NCBI RefSeq assembly: GCF_000466425.1
Contig: NZ_KE992184.1
Location: 1 to 38,405, forward strand
Length of the DNA stretch: 38,405 nt
From: Capnocytophaga sp. oral taxon 863 str. F0517
GTDB taxonomy: Bacteria; Bacteroidota; Bacteroidia; Flavobacteriales; Flavobacteriaceae
Reading direction: 5' to 3'
The notes under the pieces are model-generated. The model had not been told where the DNA came from, did no database searches, and saw only the letters and a program-made list of their open reading frames with translations. Shown here piece after piece: positions 33,541-38,405 of this stretch. Every line of letters starts with the position of its first letter. Position 1 is the stretch's first letter. A program made the translations under genes and the position numbers.

Positions 33541-34559
33541 ATTGCTGACTTGAGTTCTTCTACATGTATAGCCCGCTTTAGGATTTTTCCATTCTCGTCC
33601 AAGAGGATAAGGGTGGGGATCCAGCGAAGGGCATAGGTTTGGGCAGCATTGGACTGCCAAAGGCCTTGGGCTAAGGCTTGTGGCCAGGTATATTGGTCTT
33701 TGGCGATGGCCGCTTGCCAAGCATCGAGGTTTTCATCCATGGAGACACTGAGAATCTCCAAGCCTTTGTCCTTGTATTCCTTGTATAGGGCAACGAGTTC
33801 GGGGCTTGCCTTACGGCAGTCGGGACACCAGGAAGCCCAAAAATCGATTAGGAGTTTCTTACCACGGAAGTCCTTGAGGGACACTTTCTTACCTTGGGCA
33901 TCTACGATGTCTATTTCAGGAGCCTCTGCCCCGGGTTGTATCTTAGCGAGCTGGGCGATGGCCGCATCAAGTTCTTTTAGATAGACGTTTTCATTCAGCG
34001 AAGTATCCAGCCCTTTGCGAAGGCTAACCAAGGTCTCGTAGTCGTATTTGTAAGCATTGCGGGCTAAGAAATAAGCCAGGTGAGCAGAGGTGGGTGCTTC
34101 TTTGATTTCCTTAGCCAAATCCAGCATGTGATTGATATTCATGCGATTGTAGCGCTCGAAAAGCTGTGCCTCTTCGCTGGAGCGGAAGAATTCAAAAAAC
34201 CAATTGGGGTGGAGGGTCAGCTTCACCGGAGCGTTTTCCAAGTACAGATGGGCTTTGGGGCCACTACCATTCAGTTGGAGTGCATAGACCAATGGCTGAG
34301 GCGTTTTCCCCTCAAAGCGGAAATTTCCTTGGGCATCGATAGCGGTGGAATCCACCGGCGTATAGACTCTATCTTTGTATTGGTAGAGGAAGACACGCGC
34401 CCCTTCCGGATGTACGGGCGTTCTTCCTTCGATTACATAATGGTCACCTACCGCAAAGGTAGTGGTATCTCCGGCACCATTGGCGGAAGTACCTGCTTGT
34501 TGTACCGTATTTTGGCACCCTATCAGCCCTAAGGCTACAAGACTAATGATTTTCTTCAT
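33528..34559 (-). CDS. TlpA-like thiol:disulfide interchange lipoprotein with DUF4369-like N-domain
   Basis: Start at the ATG at 34559 (MKKIISLVALGLIGCQ), 343 aa. A lipobox (LIGC, Cys15) without the acidic export signal suggests a periplasmic lipoprotein. Residues about 45-200 resemble the DUF4369 domain that precedes many Bacteroidetes thioredoxin-like proteins. The AhpC/TSA/TlpA thioredoxin domain (about 210-343) has the active site WCPDC (Cys245, Cys248) in LIDFWASWCPDCRKASPEL and cis-Pro in RWIPTL. Role: reduction or isomerisation of envelope disulfides, perhaps in cytochrome c maturation. The last codons and the TAA stop (33528-33530) lie inside a heptamer array, so the C-terminal residues ISGQ are repeat-encoded. 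Confidence 0.9.
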   Translation of the reverse strand: MKKIISLVALGLIGCQNTVQQAGTSANGAGDTTTFAVGDHYVIEGRTPVHPEGARVFLYQYKDRVYTPVDSTAIDAQGNFRFEGKTPQPLVYALQLNGSGPKAHLYLENAPVKLTLHPNWFFEFFRSSEEAQLFERYNRMNINHMLDLAKEIKEAPTSAHLAYFLARNAYKYDYETLVSLRKGLDTSLNENVYLKELDAAIAQLAKIQPGAEAPEIDIVDAQGKKVSLKDFRGKKLLIDFWASWCPDCRKASPELVALYKEYKDKGLEILSVSMDENLDAWQAAIAKDQYTWPQALAQGLWQSNAAQTYALRWIPTLILLDENGKILKRAIHVEELKSAISGQ

Positions 34560-34580
34560 GAGTTGTTTTTTGTTAGGGCA

Positions 34581-34588
34581 CAAAAATA
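34581..34588 (-). promoter_or_regulatory. Probable -7 element for the TlpA-like gene
   Basis: Complement of 34581-34588 reads TATTTTTG, 21 bp before the ATG; the -33 region is A/T-rich without a clear TTG. Confidence 0.4.
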
Positions 34589-34736
34589 GAAAAAAATGAT
34601 AATATAAAAATGAATTTTAGGATATTTTTTTGTTTTTATCGTTCATTAGTCACTAATTCAAATCAATAGTTAAAGAACTAGAAATATTAGGTATCTATAA
34701 AAGTTGTAAATGAATCATTATCAATCATTTATTGTT

Positions 34737-34877
34737 ACATCCCCCTAGCCCCCCTCAAGGGGGGAATAGTATGCTGGTGTCAAACAGGGTAGTAAAGATT
34801 CGATCTAAGTATACTGATAACCAGCATGATAGTTCGCCTGAATGCAATTCCCCCCTTGAGGGGGGCTAGGGGGATGT
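34737..34877. mobile_element. 141-bp MITE-like element with perfect 31-bp terminal inverted repeats
   Basis: ACATCCCCCTAGCCCCCC at 34737 begins a 31-bp arm (34737-34767) whose exact reverse complement is 34847-34877. Each arm also contains its own palindrome (CCCCCCTCAAGGGGGG). A further inner pair is ATGCTGGT (34771-34778) with ACCAGCAT (34820-34827). There is no ORF inside and no obvious target-site duplication at the ends. It could be a non-autonomous transposon or a REP-like element. The surrounding spacer 34589-34736 and 34878-34942 shows nothing else; heptamer repeats fill 34943-34985. Confidence 0.8.
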
Positions 34878-34980
34878 GTAAAAACATGTTGAATATCAGT
34901 GAATTACTATATAAGGGGTATTGTTTTAACTGTTGAATTGCATCACTAGTCATTGGTCACTAGTCACTAGTTGTTGGTTA

Positions 34981-35565
34981 TTAATCACTAAAAATAGCAT
35001 TGGTATCTATGCTTAGGTCAGGGAAGGTAGCCGAGCGCACCCATTCGCCTTCCACTACAGGACGGGAGGAACTATAGAGACCATCCTTGAGAACATATAG
35101 GGTAATAGAGCGTTCTTCGGGGCGGACGATCCAGTACTCAGGTACTTTCGCTTCTTGATAGATTTCGTATTTGTCCTTTAGGTCTCGGTTGGAATTGCTC
35201 GGAGAGAGGATCTCTATGACCAAGTCAGGCGCGCCGAGGCAACCCCGACTGTCCAATTTCTCAGGATCACAGACCACACAGATGTCCGGTTGTAAGACGG
35301 TATATATCTGCCCGTCCTCCTTTCCCTTCTGTGGCAAACGTACATCAAAGGGAGCCGCGAATAGACGACACTTCTTATCTCTAAAGGCTACATATAACTC
35401 TCCAAAGAGTCTGCCTGATATACTTTGATGACGCATATTTGGAGCAGGACTCATTTTGAATATTTTCCCACGGAGCAATTCCACTCGCTCGGAAAACTGC
35501 CAAAGCAGATAATCAGCATAAGTGTATAACTTGTTTAGATTCAGTTGATTGATATCCGTAACCAT
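34981..35565 (-). CDS. Uma2-family (DUF820) restriction-endonuclease-fold protein
   Basis: A 194-aa protein of the Uma2/DUF820 family, which has a PD-(D/E)xK nuclease fold. Motifs: YTYADYLLWQ and VELLRGKIFKMSPAPNMRHQ (about 14-50), VLQPDICVVCDP (about 89-100, with the catalytic-type Asp), LGAPDLVIEILSPSN (about 109-123, Asp and Glu), then DLKDKYEIYQEAKVPEYWIV with the family Lys/Tyr. The family is very expanded in cyanobacteria and present in Bacteroidetes; biological roles are unclear and nuclease activity is inferred. It lies downstream of gpsA, probably in the hemJ-gpsA transcript. Confidence 0.85.
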   Translation of the reverse strand: MVTDINQLNLNKLYTYADYLLWQFSERVELLRGKIFKMSPAPNMRHQSISGRLFGELYVAFRDKKCRLFAAPFDVRLPQKGKEDGQIYTVLQPDICVVCDPEKLDSRGCLGAPDLVIEILSPSNSNRDLKDKYEIYQEAKVPEYWIVRPEERSITLYVLKDGLYSSSRPVVEGEWVRSATFPDLSIDTNAIFSD

Positions 35566-35594
35566 AAAAGAGAATTAATCATTAGTCATTAGTT

Positions 35595-36584
35595 TTAGTC
35601 CATCTCCTCTGTTAGCTTTTCAAAAGTACTTCGGGTAGGGTAGTGCAGGTAGAGCACTTGATAGACGGCATTGAGGATAGGAGTATAGGCCGGAGCGGCT
35701 TGTCGTTGGTTAATTTTGTAAGCATTTTCCACAGCATAGTAGCCCTCGGCGACCATATTCATTTCCATAAAGGCACTTCTAACGGAATAGCCCTTACCTA
35801 TCATGCTACCGAAGAGGCGGTTACGGCTGAAGGCCGAGTAGCCCGTTACGAGCAAGTCACCCAAGTAGGCAGATTGGTTGATGTCGCGCGCGATAGGATG
35901 AACGGCATCCAAGTAGCGCTGCATCTCGCGGATAGCGTTACTCATTAGCACACTTTGGAAGTTGTCCCCATAGCCCAATCCGTGGGCGATTCCCGCGGCG
36001 ATGGCATAGATGTTCTTGAGCATGGCACCATATTCGACCCCAATGATGTCTTCGCTGATCTTGGCACGGATAAAGGGGCCACGCAAGGCCTGTGCCATCT
36101 GCTCCGCCTTAGGCAGATCCTCGCAAGCCACTGTCAGGTAAGAGAGGCGCTCCAGGGCTACCTCCTCGGCATGGCAAGGGCCGGTAATCACCCCTATATT
36201 CAGCGGGTTAAGACCATAAGCCTCCATCAGATGTTCGCCTACCACCAAGCCCGTTTCAGGGACAATCCCTTTGATAGCCGAGAAGACCACCTTATCCTTA
36301 AGCGAGACCGTTAGCTTGGAAAGCTCCGAGACCAAGAAGGCCGAAGGAATGACAAAGATCACATAATCCGCCTTCTCGATAGCCTCATTGATATCACTCG
36401 TCAGGCGAATTTTCTCCGTATGCAGCTCCACCGAGGAGAGGTAATTGGGATTGTGTTTGTATTTTTTGATATGCGAGATTGCCAATTCGTTGCGCATATA
36501 CCAAGTAATCTCAGGGAGGTTCTCACTGAGAATCTTTACGATAGCTGTCGCCCAGCTACCGCCACCAAGTACTGTATAGTTCAT
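35595..36584 (-). CDS. gpsA: Glycerol-3-phosphate dehydrogenase [NAD(P)+]
   Basis: Reduces dihydroxyacetone phosphate to sn-glycerol 3-phosphate for phospholipid synthesis. The 329-aa protein has the Rossmann motif GGGSWATA (7-14), VSELSK, VFSAIKGIVPETG, GPCHAEEVA (about 137-145) and the catalytic region GAMLKNIYAIAAGIAHGLGYGDN. Standard length and intact. Located 45 bp after hemJ on the same strand, so probably cotranscribed; the spacer contains repeats of the ATTTGTCAATTAG type. Confidence 0.95.
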   Translation of the reverse strand: MNYTVLGGGSWATAIVKILSENLPEITWYMRNELAISHIKKYKHNPNYLSSVELHTEKIRLTSDINEAIEKADYVIFVIPSAFLVSELSKLTVSLKDKVVFSAIKGIVPETGLVVGEHLMEAYGLNPLNIGVITGPCHAEEVALERLSYLTVACEDLPKAEQMAQALRGPFIRAKISEDIIGVEYGAMLKNIYAIAAGIAHGLGYGDNFQSVLMSNAIREMQRYLDAVHPIARDINQSAYLGDLLVTGYSAFSRNRLFGSMIGKGYSVRSAFMEMNMVAEGYYAVENAYKINQRQAAPAYTPILNAVYQVLYLHYPTRSTFEKLTEEMD

Positions 36585-36629
36585 GTTGCTAATTTGTCAA
36601 TTAGTTAATTTGTCAATGAGACAAATAGG

Positions 36630-37172
36630 CTAATTATCTTTTTTCTTGTTAACAATTTTCACTACTCCCATGATCAGCGCCCCCATTGCTACAAAACTCA
36701 GGAGGGTAGCCCACCAGTATTGTAAGAATAAGTCCTTGAGTATCACGGCGAAGACGATAGCAAAGAGCAGCAAGGTCGCCACCTCATTGGCCATACGCAG
36801 TCTCACGGAGCTATAGCGAGTAATTCCACTTTGTAATTCCTTGATCGTACGCCAGCTCCAATAGTGATAAGCCAAAAGCAGCCCAATACCCAAGAGCTTG
36901 ATATGCATCCACCCCAAAGAGAGGTATGCCCATTGGAAAGCCCACAGCATGTAAATACCCGAAAGCAAGACAATCACCAAGGCCGGTACGGTGATAATAT
37001 TCCACAAGCGTTCCTCCATAAAGCTGTATTGCTTATGTAGCACGTCTTTCTCAATTCCTTCCTTGCCCTGCAAGGCCTCCGTATGATAAATCAGCAGGCG
37101 CACTATATAGAAGATACCCGCAAAATAACTCACCACAAAGATGATGTGAATGGATTTGATAATAAGGTACAA
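36630..37172 (-). CDS. hemJ: Protoporphyrinogen IX oxidase HemJ
   Basis: A 180-aa inner-membrane protein of the HemJ/UPF0093 family, oxidising protoporphyrinogen IX to protoporphyrin IX in haem synthesis. The hallmark N-terminus is present (KSIHIIFVVSYFAGIFYIVR, with the His that binds haem), as are YHTEA, MEERLWNIIT and WMHIKLLGIGLLLAYH with the second His, and NEVATLLLF. Four or five membrane helices. The frame begins with TTG at 37172, four codons after an in-frame stop, and no ATG is available upstream; the family N-terminus starts at about this point, so TTG is the probable start. Promoter at 37237-37267. Confidence 0.88.
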   Translation of the reverse strand: MYLIIKSIHIIFVVSYFAGIFYIVRLLIYHTEALQGKEGIEKDVLHKQYSFMEERLWNIITVPALVIVLLSGIYMLWAFQWAYLSLGWMHIKLLGIGLLLAYHYWSWRTIKELQSGITRYSSVRLRMANEVATLLLFAIVFAVILKDLFLQYWWATLLSFVAMGALIMGVVKIVNKKKDN

Positions 37173-37236
37173 AATATATCAGTTTTAAGTTGTTGTAGGC
37201 TGTTAGTATTCCTTATATTCTATTTACTTCAGCGTG

Positions 37237-37267
37237 CAAATTTACGAAATTATCAATCAAAAGTCAA
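37237..37267 (-). promoter_or_regulatory. Promoter for hemJ-gpsA-uma2
   Basis: On the minus strand TTG (complement of 37265-37267, in TTGACT), 20 bp, then TAAATTTG (complement of 37237-37244). Confidence 0.75.
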
Positions 37268-37372
37268 TTATTAATTGTTAATTGTCTATGATCAGGGGGC
37301 AAAACACTCAAGAATAGATCCATTAACAAATCTTTTTCTCATACAAATTCTTACTTCTCCCACCTCTTTTCC

Positions 37373-37404
37373 TTGACTTCACCCCCTCGAATGTTGTAAT
37401 TTTG
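37373..37404 (+). promoter_or_regulatory. Promoter upstream of the terminase gene
   Basis: TTGAC at 37373-37377, 21 bp from TTG, then TAATTTTG at 37397-37404. The transcript would start near 37411 and carry a leader of about 180 nt made almost wholly of heptamer repeats. Confidence 0.65.
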
Positions 37405-37410
37405 CAGAGT

Positions 37411-37582
37411 CAGTTATTAGTGATTAGTGGTTAGTTATTAGTGGTTAGTTTTTAGTGGTCATCATTAATCATTAATCATTAATCATTAATCATTAACCAT
37501 TAACCATTAACCATTAATCATTAATCATTAATCATTAATCATTGACCATTAATTTTTCACTTTTCACTATTCATTTTTCACT
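37411..37582. repeat. Composite heptamer array in the terminase leader
   Basis: Three heptamer subfamilies follow in one register: TTAGTGN (37411-37460), CATTAAT/CATTAAC (about 37463-37550, about 12 units) and TTTTCAC/TATTCAT (to about 37582). The array ends six bases before the terminase ATG. Confidence 0.85.
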
Positions 37583-37588
37583 TTAATC

Positions 37589-38405
37589 ATGGAAGAGGCA
37601 ATAGAAATACTTTGGAGCTACGCGCGCCGCGAGCCCTTGGATAGCAACGGAGAGACTATCGTCCCTACCGTCAATAATAGTATTGCCGCTATCCGTATCC
37701 TCTCCCGCTTGGAAGGATGGGAGAAGGAAAGTGAAAAGAGAATAGGGAAGAATGAAAAGCGAAATGCCGCTCCATGCTGGCGTGAGCTTGCAGCTCGTGC
37801 CGAAGATACCGAAGCTAACAAAGTAGAAAATACCCCATACTGCCGCGAGCTTGCAGCTCGTGCCGAAGATACTGAAGTTTTCAAATTAGAAGATACAACT
37901 TCCCCACAAGATCCCCCTTCGAGGGAAAGGGAGACACTCCTCTCCTTCACCCGTAGTACGCTCCCCACTTTTACCCCTGCCCCCTTCCATGAAGTCTATT
38001 ACGACCAACTTACCCAATTTGCCTATGGACATATCAAAAAGTTGATGATTACCATGCCGCCCCAACATGGAAAAAGTGAGGGAGCTACCCGTCGTCTCCC
38101 CGCCTTTATCTTAGGCCACCAACCAGACAAGCGCATCGCGATTGTCTCTTACAACGCCATTAAGGCAAGAAAATTCAACCGCGAACTCCAACGTATCATC
38201 GATGATGATACCTATCATAGGCTGTTTCCACAAACGCTCCTCGCTGGGCAAACTTCCTCAAGTTCTAATTCCATAACCTCTAAAAGCCGCAACTACGCCC
38301 GCAATGCGGACGAATGTGAGATTGTCGGCTACCAAGGTAGCTTTAAGACCATCGGGGTAGGTGGTTCCCTCACCGGCGAGCCGGTCGATGTCTTGATTAT
38401 GGATG
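37589..38405 (+). CDS. Phage-type terminase large subunit, partial (runs off the right edge)
   Basis: ATG at 37589, open to the window end (272 codons seen). Residues about 150-270 match the ATPase part of terminase large subunits: Walker A-like MPPQHGKSEG (about 154-163), HQPDKRIAIVSYNAIKARKF, and the Walker B region ending VDVLIMD at the edge. The gene would open a prophage or phage-like element to the right. Residues 65-106 hold a 21-aa tandem duplication: RELAARAEDTE recurs at about 65 and 86, coded by a 63-bp repeat (37781-37843, 37844-37906). The core CTTGCAGCTCGTGCC is shared with the intergenic repeats that flank the STAND gene. No integrase or attachment site is visible within the window. 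Confidence 0.85.
   Translation, partial: MEEAIEILWSYARREPLDSNGETIVPTVNNSIAAIRILSRLEGWEKESEKRIGKNEKRNAAPCWRELAARAEDTEANKVENTPYCRELAARAEDTEVFKLEDTTSPQDPPSRERETLLSFTRSTLPTFTPAPFHEVYYDQLTQFAYGHIKKLMITMPPQHGKSEGATRRLPAFILGHQPDKRIAIVSYNAIKARKFNRELQRIIDDDTYHRLFPQTLLAGQTSSSSNSITSKSRNYARNADECEIVGYQGSFKTIGVGGSLTGEPVDVLIMD

Noticed and set aside
37460-37552. Regular short repeats that could suggest a CRISPR array
   Set aside because: The period is 7 bp with no unique spacers and no cas genes; these are tandem heptamers.

Overview
The window reads as chromosome of a Flavobacteriaceae bacterium, most likely Capnocytophaga or a close relative. This rests on repeated Bacteroidetes-type promoters (TTG, about 20 bp, TAnnTTTG), SusC/TonB-type receptors, DUF5689 and OMP_b-brl-type envelope proteins, a LytS/LytTR pair with a propeller sensor, and dense intergenic arrays of short repeats. 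The genus is an inference; no 16S gene is present.

Layout. 1-3938: direct repeats, then a sensor kinase / LytTR regulator pair. 3939-4661: a non-coding stretch with a good promoter and two paralogous T-tract-plus-hairpin units. 4662-9190: dut and a flippase (minus), mscS-nfu (plus), class I aldolase (minus). 9351-11477: two unrecognised envelope proteins. 11704-15432: an AT-rich island with one 1242-aa STAND NTPase carrying an N-terminal PD-(D/E)xK-like domain, bracketed by inverted copies of a repeat; next to it lies a decayed fabB remnant (15717-16053). 16107-22795: a minus-strand envelope group (TonB receptor, DUF5689 lipoprotein, two-domain lipoprotein, porin, hydroxyacid dehydrogenase). 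22914-26627: phospholipase A, tRNA-Gln(CTG), glutaminase, kdsA, YugP-like protease. 26675-27578: a ParD/ParE-type toxin-antitoxin locus whose toxin has an in-frame nonsense codon. 27605-30030: a cysD without cysN, a TonB C-terminal-domain protein, an SBF transporter. 30231-31709: guaB. 31808-34559: a frameshifted lipoprotein, a beta-barrel protein and a TlpA-like thioredoxin. 34737-34877: a MITE-like element with perfect 31-bp terminal inverted repeats. 34981-37172: Uma2-family nuclease, gpsA, hemJ. 37589 to the end: start of a phage-type terminase large subunit, cut by the window edge.

Most chromosomal genes are housekeeping or envelope functions. The accessory layer is the STAND NTPase, the broken toxin-antitoxin pair, the terminase and several repeat families. 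The strongest candidate for an undescribed system is the single-gene STAND NTPase with its nuclease-like domain. Other notable signals are the promoter-driven structured non-coding region at 4006-4333, the degenerate heptamer TCAYTNN that underlies most intergenic spacers, and a repeat core shared between intergenic palindromes and the terminase coding sequence.

Three genes appear to start at TTG (flippase, SBF transporter, hemJ). All function calls are from reading the translated sequence and recalled family motifs; no database search was run.
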